Shown: positions 1 through 10,799 of the stretch, piece by piece
Layout: each line of letters starts with the position of its first letter
How positions within the stretch are numbered: position 1 is the first letter of the stretch
Source: Girardinichthys multiradiatus
Lineage: Eukaryota > Chordata > Actinopteri > Cyprinodontiformes > Goodeidae
Length of the DNA: 64,000 nt
Direction: 5' to 3'
Assembly (NCBI RefSeq): GCF_021462225.1
Contig: NC_061797.1
Coordinates: 25,877,093-25,941,092, forward strand
Program-made: the position numbers and the translations under genes
The notes under the pieces: model-generated
What the model saw: the letters and a program-made list of their open reading frames with translations, nothing else
What the model was told of the DNA's origin: nothing
The model's database searches: none

Positions 1-1429
1 ATTGTACTTTAGATATAATATCCTACCAAATGCTATGTCCAAGCAGTCTTTTATGATTTAAACGTTGCATACACTTATAATGCGATGACAATTACTATTG
101 AATATACTGTGCAACCCTAATTATGAATAATTTGCAAACCTGTATTATAGTTTGTGCATCGTATTTTGTTAAATCTAAGGCCTTTTCACTGTTTACAATG
201 ACATTCACAGTGAAAGTGGGGCTGCAGTGTCCCTCTCTGTCTGTCATGTGACCTGCTCTACCTGCAGCTCTCGGGTTTCCACAAACAGGAGAAAGACACA
301 CTCCTCATTACATTTTGCATGACTTGAAGCAAAGCCCTAAGTTAATGAGGCAGGAGGATAATTTCCCATTTTTGTTTGCAGGCGAGCTCTTAGAACCGCA
401 CTGAAATATGTTACGAGCCAAATTGTCAACGAGTCATATCGAAGCCTTTTGGTAAAGATGCTAACATTAGCGTACCACTAAAGTAATCTGTCCCACATAA
501 AAACAGCAGAATGTCACCAAAAGTAGGACATTAAGGTACTGAATATGTATGTGTCAATTTCATGTGAGGTATTGTAGAAGATTAAAGCAGCTGTCTTGAC
601 TAAGGTAACCCAATTGGAGCAGCATACCAAAGGCTGTCCTACAGAAATTCTGGTTGAGGCTAAAAATCTGTCCTTGTCAGAAAGATAAAGAATAGGAAGA
701 GAGACTGCAACATTTGGAACATCACTAGTGTATCAGATGTTGATAACTTGCAGTGTAACATTGCTGCGTTTTAAGGCTACTGAGTTTTCAAGCATATGCA
801 TGGCACTGATTATAACAAATGGTACAATGTATCAGAAAGTGACTCTTTATTGGCTGAAGTCTATTCCTAAAAGATTTAGGTCTGTCTCAGAAGGGAAAAT
901 TCCTGATCGGGACATCCCTACATCAGAAAGTTATGAAGTGATCCAGAAATGTTCTCATACTCATGTCAAGTCCATGTATCATGAGGTCTATTTGTAAAAA
1001 GGAGTCCAATATAACCTTTTGCGTCACATATCTGAGGTTCCCCACCAGGAAAATGTCTACCTCCACATACGACCATTACACATGTCCTCTATTGTTTATT
1101 ACAACCATAATACTCATCTGTAACAAGTGTCTGGGAACCATCATCTGGTGGCTCTGGAGAACTCTACGCCTTGTCTGAAGTTTGCTTTAACTGTAGACAA
1201 GACGTACAGGCTATCACTCTTTATAAAAGCCCATCTACGTGCTGGAGATTGTCAGTGCCTTCCTGTTGTAGAAACACGCTGTTTATACGTCTGGCACAGA
1301 GGTTCTCCGAGGAGAATGTGTTGTTCAGAGAGGTTAGAAAGTTCCCAATAGTGGCAATATGCAAAGAGCTGTTTCATCTACCAGCGCTGAAACTGAACCC
1401 ACTGACAACTGAAGTGTAGATACAGCATA
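1..1429. other. Non-coding sequence, pde3b intron 1 side
   Basis: I see no supported gene here. The open frames are short, lack recognisable domains and have no convincing splice context. It lies downstream of pde3b exon 1 on that gene's strand, so it is probably within pde3b intron 1, which is very long in other vertebrates. Confidence 0.5.
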
Positions 1430-3040
1430 CAGGTCCTTCTCAAAATATTAGCATATTATGATAAAGTCCATTATTTTCCATAATGTCATGATGAAAATTT
1501 TACATTAATATATTTTAGATTCATTGCACACTAACTGAAATATTTCAGGTCTTTTATTGTCTTAATACAGATGATTTTGGCATACAGCTCATGAAAACCC
1601 AAAATTCCTATCTCACAAAATTAGCATATCATTAAAAGGGTCTCTAAACGAGCTATGAACCTAATCATCTGAATCAACAAGTTAACTCTAAACACCTGCA
1701 AAAGATTCCTGAGGTCTTTAAAACTCCCAGCCTGGTTCATCACTCAAAACCCCAATCATGGGTAAGACTGCCGACCTGACTGCTGTCCAGAAGGCCACTA
1801 TTGACACCCTCAAGCAAGAGGGTAAGACACAGAAAGAAATTTCTGAACGAATAGGCTGTTCCCAGAGTGCTGTATCAAGGCACCTCAGTGGGAAGTCTGT
1901 GGGAAGGAAAAAGTGTGGCAGAAAACGCTGCACAACAAGAAGAGGTGACCGGACCCTTGAGGAAGATTGTGGAGAAGGGCCGATTCCAGATCTTGGGGGA
2001 CCTGCGGAAGCAGTGGACTGAGTCTGGAGTAGAAACATCCAGAGCCACCGTGCACAGGTGTGTGCAGGAAATGGGCTACAGGTGCCACATTCCCCAGGTC
2101 AAGCCACTTTTGAACCAGAAACAGCGGCAGAAGCGCCTGACCTGGGCCACAGAGAAGCAGCACTGGACTGTTGCTCAGTGGTCCAAAGTACTTTTTTCGG
2201 ATGAAAGCAAATTCTGCATGTCATTCGGAAATCAAGGTGCCAGAGTCTGGAGGAAGACTGGGGAGAAGGAAATGCCAAAATGCCAGAAGTCCAGTGTCAA
2301 GTACCCACAGTCAGTGATGGTCTGGGGTGCAGTGTCAGCTGCTGGTGTTGGTCCACTGTGTTTTATCAAGGGCAGGGTCAATGCAGCTAGCTATCAGGAG
2401 ATTTTGGAGCACTTCATGCTTCCATCTGCTGAAAAGCTTTATGGAGATGAAGATTTCATTTTTCAGCACGACCTGGCACCTGCTCACAGTGCCAAAACCA
2501 CTGGTAAATGGTTTACTGACCATGGTATCACTGTGCTCAATTGGCCTGCCAACTCTCCTGACCTGAACCCCATAGAGAATCTGTGGGATATTGTGAAGAG
2601 AACGTTGAGAGACTCAAGACCCAACACTCTGGATGAGCTAAAGGCCGCTATCGAAGCATCCTGGGCCTCCATAAGACCTCAGCAGTGCCACAGGCTGATT
2701 GCCTCCATGCCACGCCGCATTGAAGCAGTCATTTCTGCAAAAGGATTCCCAACCAAGTATTGAGTGCATAACTGTACATGATTATTTGAAGGTTGACGTT
2801 TTTTGTATTAAAAACACTTTTCTTTTATTGGTCGGATGAAATATGCTAATTTTGTGAGATAGGAATTTTGGGTTTTCATGATCTGTATGCCAAAATCATC
2901 CGTATTAAGACAATAAAAGACCTGAAATATTTCAGTTAGTGTGCAATGAATCTAAAACATATGAATGTTAAATTTTCATCATTATATTATGGAAAATAAT
3001 GAACTTTATCACAATATGCTAATATTTTGAGAAGGACCTG
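1430..3040 (+). mobile_element. Tc1/mariner transposon, copy A (full length, transposase frameshifted)
   Basis: A 1611-bp element bounded by TA dinucleotides at 1428-1429 and 3041-3042. It begins CAGGTCCTTCTCAAAATATT and ends with the inverted version. The inverted repeats are about 200 bp long. Each carries an outer and an inner copy of an 18-base motif containing TTAGCATAT, the IR/DR layout known from Sleeping Beauty-type Tc1 elements. It is almost the same sequence and length as the element at 20267-21876 but in the opposite orientation. The transposase inside is broken by one extra base. Confidence 0.95.
1758..2763 (+). pseudogene. Tc1 transposase, inactivated by a single-base insertion
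   Basis: The reading frame starts at the ATG at 1758 with [11 protein letters not shown] and follows the intact 334-residue transposase at 20544-21548. At about 1957 an extra T (cccttgag here, ccctgag in the other copy) shifts the frame. The first frame stops at 2021, while the rest of the protein continues in another frame to the stop at 2761-2763. The DDE residues are still visible in the second frame: D in FSDES, D in [10 protein letters not shown] in [15 protein letters not shown]34E cut-and-paste transposase of this family binds the element's inverted repeats and cuts at TA sites. This copy cannot make the whole protein unless the frame is bypassed. Confidence 0.93.
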
Positions 3041-3074
3041 TATGTCCTGGATTATCTTTTAATCATATCAATAC

Positions 3075-3404
3075 TAGGGATGCAACTACTGATTATTTTG
3101 TTATTTGATTAATCTGTCGACTATTTTTTTGATTAAACAATTATTAATCTAAAATTATGCCCCTTGAGGAGTTCTGCATAGCCCATATTCACAGATAAAG
3201 AAGATTTTTCATCTTAAATTCAAAATGTATGCATTTTTGTACAATTCTGGCCTAATTACTGCTCTGAGTGGGTTGATCTTTAAGCAAATGGCATGTTTTA
3301 GAGTCTGTATACTCCAGTTAACGATTATATGATTACTAAATTGGTTGACGATTATTTCAATAATAGATTAATCACAATTAATCCAATTAATTATTTCAAC
3401 CCCA
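3075..3404. mobile_element. hAT-type MITE with 8-bp target duplication
   Basis: A 330-bp AT-rich element beginning TAGGGATGCAACTACTGATT and ending in TTATTTCAACCCCA, so the termini are imperfect inverted repeats. It is rich in GATTAATC and CGATTA motifs seen in a common fish non-autonomous hAT family (recognised from memory). It is flanked by perfect 8-bp direct repeats ATCAATAC at 3067-3074 and 3405-3412. Eight bases is the hAT target-site length. No coding capacity. Confidence 0.8.
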
Positions 3405-6020
3405 ATCAATACTATACCAAAATTTCAAATTAACTATTTTAGCAAGTTGTTCCCACAACTAAGGCCCAAGACAAGATCTATCAAAAAGACAATTTACTTT
3501 TAGTTGTATTTTCAGCTTGTGTCCCATATTTACATGCATTACTAAGCTAACATTTTCCTCTTGTATGAATATGATACTAAAGCTCATGCCTGGCACACTA
3601 ATGAACTCAGCGCATACAACACCATGTGTTACTGTTAATGGAAGAACAATTCTCCTCTAGTTGTGATTGAAAGACAGAAACCAGTGACCCTGTCAAACAA
3701 GAGGGGGGCAGAGGGTGCTCGGGCTGCTTTGTGTGCAAAACGTGTATGAAAATGAAGAACATGTACGACATTACCAGTGAACCCAGAGTGACTCCTTTCA
3801 AAATGATTCTTTGTACTCGCTTTTTGCCCGCCTCTGACTCAAAAACTGTCCATTTTTGTGCAATATCACTATTGACCCATACAATATAACAAAAGAGATG
3901 TTATTCTAATAAAGATACTTTCTTGTGCAAAGTTTGCAATCCTTCCCGATGGAATATTTCTGTGTCCAACAGAGAAGACAAACAGCTACAAAAGATCGGT
4001 AAAAAAAAACAAACTCAAAACAACTACGAAGAACATCAACAACGGGTTTTCTCTACATCTGTTCTGCAGGATTAAAGGCAGCAATCAATATGTAGGATCA
4101 GAAGGGTAACATGTCATTTTTTTTTTTTTTTTTGCTGATGCACAAAAAAGAATTAGGTCTTACAGGAAACCACTGGAGGAGATTAACACAAACAAGTTTA
4201 TTATAAAGTACTTAAATGATCTGCTTGTAGTTTCTAACAAAAAGTTTAATTAAATGACAGAAAAGCCTGGAAAATGTCAAAACATGATTGATAACTGCCC
4301 ACAAGTTTAGATCGTTTGGATTACCAGTTAAAACTTGTTTTGTCAAATATGATGTCCGGTTTCAGCTCTCTACTGAGAAGGGAAACATAAAGGACTTTTG
4401 GAACCTTTAATGTTTTAAATACATACCTGGCAATATAAAGGCTAATTATTATTGGGTGAAGAACTTAAGACCAGCATCACAAAAGCTAATTAGAAAACAT
4501 AACAGCGGTCCCCTCTGTGTATTTAGTTCACGCCACTGGACTTTTTCGACATACATAAAGTGCATTTTGGACTATAAAATGCTAGCAACTGATTGGATGC
4601 AGCATTCTCTATAGAATTGTAAGGACTAATACAGCATTTAATGCTGTTCTGCAAATAGAACAAAACACAATGTGGAGAAAAAAAAAAGCTGCTACGGGAA
4701 ACAGCACAACCGAGACAAGCTGGACATGCATTTTTAGTTCTCTTATCATTTCTCCCAAAGCTCGAAGGACACAGAAACAATGCGCGTGACCTGATGGCCT
4801 GGCATCTACTTCAGAACAGCCTGCTTTGTTTTTAAAATACATTGTTGACAGTTATATCTATGTTGTCTGCATATAGATGAGGGCAACAGTTGTGTACAGA
4901 AAGCTTTTTAGCCGAGACATGTTGCATGCAATGTTAAACACTGGATAACACAATGGAAGGTATCCCCATTATCTTATGAATGTAAACACCCATGCTTTCC
5001 ACAGATTGTACAGGTTTATGTTAGGCAGCAGGACTGTTAGGGACTGTCGAAACTGATCACCATCACTATGTGCTGCCGACTGCCCTGGTCATGTGGAACT
5101 ATGTCCCACATCACTGGCTCTGCTGCTGGTTGTGTTGCGTTTCTGCTCAATGGTTTTAGATTTTTACCTTTTTTTTAACTGGTACAAACCTTAAAAACGA
5201 AGGAAATGTCAGAGGGAAATATTTTTCGGCAGTCTGGAAAAGTTTTGTATGACAGTAGATGTTATAGATTTAGATCATTAATTATAACTTAACGATGGAC
5301 AATGCATCTTTTCCATTCAAAGCAAAGAAAAGGGCAAAAACTCCTTTCATACACTGATCAGAGTTGACTGCAACTGTAAGACAAAAACTAGAAAGTTACT
5401 AAAAAAGTAGGCAAGCACTAGTTTCAAGGTACACCAAATGTTAAACTTTCCAACATGCAAGTGCCAGAGAAAGTGGAGCATAGCGTAACACAGTGCTGCA
5501 AGCTGCCAGTCAGCTGGCTGAAACAAGGCTCTGACACTTCTCGTCTTTAAACAAAGACAAAATCAGCCAGTTGGAAGTATTTTGAAAAGCACAGTCCCAT
5601 CCCTTATTATTAACACTACATTTAGTGAACTACTAGTTATGCCTATGAAGCAGCTGTCTAAGTATATATTACTGATTAAACAGCTAATAGCCACTTTTGA
5701 TCTGTGTAGCAACACTCCATCCAATGGGCTGAAAATCTTATTGAAATGCAAAGTTACAATATTTCCTGACCATTCCTGGCACTTAGAATATAGTAATTGC
5801 ATTCAAAGCAGTCCTTCACAATAGCAATATTGCATACAGGTGTACTGTGATGACTTAATTTACAATATATGATTGAGCTGCTGCACTTATGTACCTCAAA
5901 AAAACAAGAAAATGGTAGGTTTAATTTTCTGCACAAAAACCACTTGGAAACTATTGCTAAAATTTGGTTTCGCTAGAATTATTTGGCTTGAATTTATTTT
6001 TAATTTTGTATATATATATG

Positions 6021-6056
<36 letters not shown>

Positions 6057-6399
6057 CATATATATATACAAAATAAACAGAGTAGCCCTACTACCCTAAA
6101 CTCTTTAATTGCAGTGCTGATTTTGGACAAATATCTGTCTAAAAGAGATGCAGTGACACTGGCCTCAAAAAGCAGTTACCTGACTCATGACTGAAGTTGT
6201 CTGTGAAGTTGTTTACCCACAGTGGTGGGCTGATGGTGATTTTCCTCAAACAACTCAACATGTAGAGCTTAGACTGCTTTCTGTCATGGGTGCTTTTCAC
6301 TCGTGTGTGCAGAGAGCTGTTGTGGATTATCTGTGAGCCTATTTTTGCAACTACAACAACAGACCGTGGTCCTGCAGAGGGCGTGGGGGGGTGACCTAC
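3405..6399. other. pde3b intron 1, near exon 1
   Basis: I found no exon of pde3b or of any other gene here. The next pde3b exon, expected to encode a tryptophan-rich stretch after SREQ, is not visible on the minus strand. The region is AT-rich with poly-T and a TA microsatellite at 6008-6070. Confidence 0.6.
6008..6070. repeat. (TA)n microsatellite with TG/CA interruptions
   Basis: A run of alternating TA interrupted by single TG and CA steps. The short open frames rich in Tyr and Ile that cross it are artefacts of the repeat. Confidence 0.95.
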
Positions 6400-7287
6400 C
6401 TGCTCTCTAGATATGCAGGGCAACGAGGGTCTGCGGGGCATTTTACCGCTGCCATAATAGCTGGTCGACGTTTCCCCCAGTGAAACACAGCTGGACCGTC
6501 TCCTCGGTCTGATCACTGGGACCTTTTCTTCTGCGCTGGAAACCCCACACGGTGCTTCCCTCGTCTGGTAATAGCGGTCAAAACAGATCCCCAACAGGGA
6601 GCCAGAAACCCCCGCAAAGCAGGCCAGTAGCGGTCTGAGCACTGCGGGGAGACCGCTCAAACTTGTGAGGGAAAGCAGCCACACGACGCTGGCGAACACC
6701 AGCACCAGCACGCTGTGCTTGAGTTTGAGCGTCGGGATCAGCGTGAGCAGCCCCACGCATCCCAACACGAACAACAACCTGCCCACCATTTGCATCTGGT
6801 GCTGGTCCTCTCCCCATTGCAAGAACCGCAGAACCAGAAAATCCCCGAGGTAGCATGAAGCTGGCAGTGACAGGAGCCACGATCTGCTGCTCTGCTTCTT
6901 CTTCCTCCTCAGGTAAAACGTGAGGAAGAAGAACGCACATCCTATGCTGAACAGAGGACTGATGGACTGGGAGAAGCCCAGCAAAAAAGTCCGCAAATCC
7001 CACAGCGAGTCACTTTGCAACCTCCTGGAAATGAGAAAAGAGACGGCGAAAACAGCAAAGGCGCCCACGTACAGGGCAGACACCTTTAACAGTTTGGAAT
7101 TGAGGACGTCTTCGTTACAAAACCTGCACAAGCTGAACAAAAACCCTCTCTGATGGTCCTGTTTCAGGGGGGTGACGCAGCTCTTCACATAGCCGTTCCT
7201 GAAGCCATCTGAGCTGTTTACACTTCCAGCCCCGTCGTGGTGCTTTAGTTTACCGTGCAAAACCTCTCCTTCCTCCCGTGCGGCCAT
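6400..7287 (-). CDS. pde3b: PDE3B (cGMP-inhibited phosphodiesterase 3B), exon 1, N-terminal membrane domain
   Basis: Exon 1 reads from the ATG at 7287 down to 6400, exactly 296 codons, and ends ...CISREQ at a GTAGGT donor. PDE3B hydrolyses cAMP and cGMP at ER and plasma-membrane sites and mediates insulin's anti-lipolytic signal. This exon encodes only the regulatory N-terminus; the catalytic HD domain lies outside the window. Visible: the conserved block NGYVKSCVTPLKQD (31-44), hydrophobic segments at about 68-86, 99-126, 136-155, 170-186, 190-208 and 215-234 (the NHR1 membrane region), then VPVIRPRRRSSCVSLGE (256-272) and RRPSLPCISREQ (285-296). The last two match the PKA/PKB phosphorylation and 14-3-3 sites of mammalian PDE3B. 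These motifs separate it from PDE3A. The open frame runs past 6400 but that part is intron. It is divergent from copb1. Confidence 0.95.
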
Positions 7288-9890
7288 GGCTTCGAGTCCT
7301 GCTCCTCGTATCTTGTCAAAGGTCCCCGTTTACAACTATTCACGGCTTATTAACGCTGAACTACATGACAGCAAACGCGCTCCATGGTCACTCAAACGTG
7401 TTCCAGCACTTGGACTAAAGAAAGAAGGTGAGATGTTGTTTTTACAGAAATTGGACTCGCCGTCGCCGCCTACAGGCCACAACTGACAAGCTCATGGCTT
7501 GGGAATGTGTGGGGATCAATAAAGTATCTTTGAATTGAATTGAATTGAATTGAATTGAATTGAATTGAATTGAATTGAATTGAATTGAATTGAATTGAAT
7601 TGAATTGAATTGAATTGAACGTGCTCTGAAGGCTGGGAATACTAGGAATATTCTGCAAACCTTGGTTTGGATCAGAAGCACAGTGTCAGTTTCTGAAAAC
7701 AATACTTAGGACTATGGTAAAATATTATTAAATGGCAACCAAAGAAAATGTAATCAGTGAGTCAGATAGTGAAACGAGTTTACTTTAAAAGTCATAAAAC
7801 TTTGCAAAAAATACTATAAAATAAAATTTTAATCGTCAAAATGTTTTCAAAACTTTAGTGCAGATAAAGAGATGTGTGTACAAACCTGCATGCATTAATA
7901 ATTATTAACACTATGTAAAAATTAAAGATAATAATACTGGTAATAGTGGTAGTAGTATACAATCTAAATATCGTAATCTAATTATTAGAATACAATAATT
8001 GTTTGTGTAACACTTGTCATATTTTTCTGCAATGCCTATAATAATAATATTAATAATAATATCATAAAAATACAAATAGTAATAATAATAGACATTTTCA
8101 TTATTATGATTAGTAGTAGTAGCAGTAGTAGTGGTATTTAAAAGAATGACTAATATTATGCAATACTCATTCCCAGAGTAAAATATGTTTGTTTGTTAAA
8201 ATGTTACTGTCAAAGAGACTGAGGTATGTTTTTGTGTATTATTTGCATATTCATTGAACCTTCTTGACAACAGGCATGTAGCGCAGACAGCCAATGTTTT
8301 CCAGATGAACTATATGACTCATCGTGGAGCTTATTTGACCAAGGTCTTCTAAAACATTGTTTCAACTTCTGACCTTTTCACACTCTCTGTCTGTGTTTAT
8401 AAATTTGTGCAAGGAGAACTTGTTCAGGATGCAAGACTCTTAATCACCGAAGACCAGGGGACTGTTCACAAAAGCAGAATTACTAAATACAAAAAGGAAA
8501 TAAGTCTGAGGTTAGCCAAAACAAACTATTTGACAATCTCTGGCCCTGTCAATATCAATATAAAACAACAAAGTGACAAACTGTCTGTAATTTATAAAAT
8601 TAGTAGTGGCAGAACATAATTTCTTTTAGCTCGTGCCTTGTGGGAGCTGCTCGCTGGTTAAAAAGAGCTAGCTCTAATGTCATTTTGCCACACATGCTCT
8701 TACGACGAACGTCTACCAAAAGGTCAGTGAAATAGCAAAGTAAAGCGATGTGGTCAGTATAGGCTGTAGCACTCTTCAATGTAACCTCAGAGGGCTCTGC
8801 ATGTAGGTGCATTGGATTAGGCAATGGATCTAAAACAAATCCATACGAGTCACAGTGACAGCCCTTACTGCAAATATGAAAATAACTTGTTTGCAAAATT
8901 CATAAACATGAAATTACTTTAACATCTCAACCCAAGGTTAACTTGCTAATGTATTTGAAATCATTAAAATTCCTTTAATCGGTCAAGTGCCAAATGTAAC
9001 AGTTTGTGAGTGTGATTTGGATAGCACTGCAACTGATTGATGCTCTGAAGCAAATAACTTTCAGTTTTGGTATGCATTATTATTTTTGTATGTATTATTT
9101 TGGTCTTTGCCATTTTTAGTTGTAATCAAAGTTGTAATGTTAATTTTGGGAATCGGAAAACATTTCAGGCACTGTGAGAATTATGCCAAACACTTTGAGG
9201 TAGTTCATTAAGGATTCTAAATTGTGAGTTCATTCTAATGTCTCTGCCTCTACTATGACACTAAGGTTAGTTTCCACTTGAGGATGCTGCACACTATTTT
9301 TTTTCTGTTGTGTTAAAATGTTTGAAAAGAAAAGATTTGTGGAACTTTGAACTTCAAGGTTGTATCAGTGTATGCTTCTGCACCTTATGTTAAACATAAA
9401 AAAACATTCTGCTGATCCCATTGGTCGGATTAAACCTTCAGTTTTCTGTTTTGTGAGTCCAGTTGGATCAGTTGCAAGAAAAGAATAAAAGAATGCAAAT
9501 AAAGAAAAAGAAAGACAAAACAGCAAAAGCAATCTTGCCTAGTTAATCACAGAATTAAAAAAAATGTTTTCCAAACCTAGGTTATTCTAGTAACAAATGA
9601 AAAGCTAATTAAATACATTGGGGTTTATGTATTTTTTTCTTTATTTATTTTTTTGTTCATTGTGTTGCAACCATTCTTTTTGGGTTTTTTTCAAATGTTT
9701 TTGTGCAATTCCATATAAATATAATTTATTCATTCAGTTTTTTATTCATACACCCTTACATTGTTTTTTATATACCTGCTTATTGTTGAACGTCATAGGT
9801 TTTCTTCTTCTTCATTACATATAAAACTCATGCTGAACAAGATTAATCCTATTTTAAAGGACTCATAGTTTTGCATTTTTCTAGATTTTA
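7288..9890. other. pde3b-copb1 intergenic region, left part
   Basis: The first few hundred bases must hold the pde3b promoter and 5' leader. I see no TATA box I would defend. From about 7700 to 9890 the sequence is AT-rich, with ATA/ATT-rich low-complexity DNA near 7960-8150. No gene is supported. In mammals PSMA1 sits between COPB1 and PDE3B, but nothing resembling a proteasome alpha subunit is visible. Confidence 0.55.
7500..7619 (+). repeat. (GAATT)n pentanucleotide array on a retroposon-like 3' tail
   Basis: About 18 near-perfect units of GAATT occupy 7531-7619. Immediately before it is GGGGATCAATAAAGTATCTT, which resembles the 3' end of fish CR1/Rex-type LINEs or their SINEs, where short tandem tails normally sit. 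The array therefore probably grew from a retroposon tail. The repeated FNSIQ peptide it can encode on the minus strand is not a gene. Confidence 0.8.
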
Positions 9891-9904
9891 ACTCTCTAAA
9901 AGTG

Positions 9905-10480
9905 GAATGGGAACCAGAACTCTTTGTGATTAGGCTCCTCTCTTGTGAAACCAGCTTCCAATTTTTATTATGACACAGATGTTTACTTTTAACAAAAGGC
10001 CTAAAACCTTCCTTTTTGATAAATAAGTGCTTCCTGAGCTGTTCCTATTATGTTGCTCTTATAGGCTTAAACCGCCAGTGGGCACACTGACCAACTCTCC
10101 TCTTTGCTGTTTTCACTCTCCTTGTATGCATTATTTGCACCATTGCTGCCTCTTTTCTTTGATTTAGATCTTTGTCACTCTTTTTTTGTGTGTTTGTGTC
10201 TCTTTCCTGTCCTTTCAGGCCCCAGCTGGTTGAGTTTCTTCCTGAAAGAATAGAGTCCTTCCTCCCCACTGTTTTCCTGTGCTTACTCAGGATGGAGGGG
10301 TTCCATAATTTCCTTCGATGGTCAACTTTTTACAGTGATCTGCTGAAAGCGACTGCAGTGGATGTAATTAATAATTTCTTTTTTGTTGAAGGACTTTCTG
10401 ATTTTTATCTTGAAAGGTGCTATATAAATAACGTTACACTTATTAAACTGCGTGTGATTGGATTTTCAAATCTGACCTTA
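9905..10480 (+). repeat. LINE-like 3'-end repeat upstream of copb1
   Basis: The segment runs from a TTAGGCTCCTCTCTTGTGAA block, through AAAACCTTCCTTTTTGATAA, to GAAAGGTGCTATATAAATAA. I recognise this order as a widespread diverged fish repeat, probably the 3' untranslated end of an L2-type LINE. The family name is uncertain. It ends roughly 200 bp before copb1 exon 1. The open frame at 10172-10489 is a product of the repeat. Confidence 0.6.
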
Positions 10481-10539
10481 TATTCTTGAGATGATTTTGT
10501 TGTGATTTGAGTTGAATGTAATTGCATACTTTCTCTTCC

Positions 10540-10740
10540 GTTGAATCTGTCTATTTCGTTCCCTCTAGAAGGGTGTAAAGTCCACTCTGAGAAAAGAACA
10601 TATAAGCAAACGTCGTAGAGTATCCTTCTGATATATAAAAAAATAGCTCAATTAAATTTGGTTATATTTTCCTCGCGCGTTTGAGCCTTGCGGCGCACGG
10701 TAGCAGTGATGTGGCTCAGGAAACTGCCTTCCACGTCAGA
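10540..10740 (+). promoter_or_regulatory. Putative copb1 promoter with a UPRE/ATF6-like site
   Basis: The region just before the non-coding first exon turns locally GC-rich with several CpGs (near 10671-10700). CCACGTCA at 10731-10738 is the reverse complement of TGACGTGG, the core bound by XBP1 and ATF6 in secretory-pathway genes. The site may lie just inside exon 1, because the transcription start cannot be fixed from sequence. Its functional meaning is inference. Confidence 0.4.
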
Positions 10741-10799
10741 AGGAAGAAGCGGAGGGTCGAGACAGCGCACCACCGGGAGCTCTTCGGTCGTTTACACAG
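10690..10799 (+). other. copb1: copb1 exon 1 (non-coding)
   Basis: A GC-rich leader that ends ...GTTTACACAG at a GTAAAT donor (10800). The next splice acceptor upstream of the start codon is at 12951-12952, so the first exon is inferred to be 5' UTR. Its 5' end is not determinable; 10690 is approximate. Confidence 0.55.

Noticed and set aside
6578..7003. Minus-strand 141-codon ORF inside pde3b exon 1
   Set aside because: A shadow frame of the PDE3B coding exon, which matches the known family over its full length.
7531..7619. Possible CRISPR-like array
   Set aside because: A simple 5-bp tandem with no spacers, in a eukaryotic genome.
7442..7702. Repetitive FNSIQ protein
   Set aside because: It is the translation of the (GAATT)n microsatellite on the minus strand.
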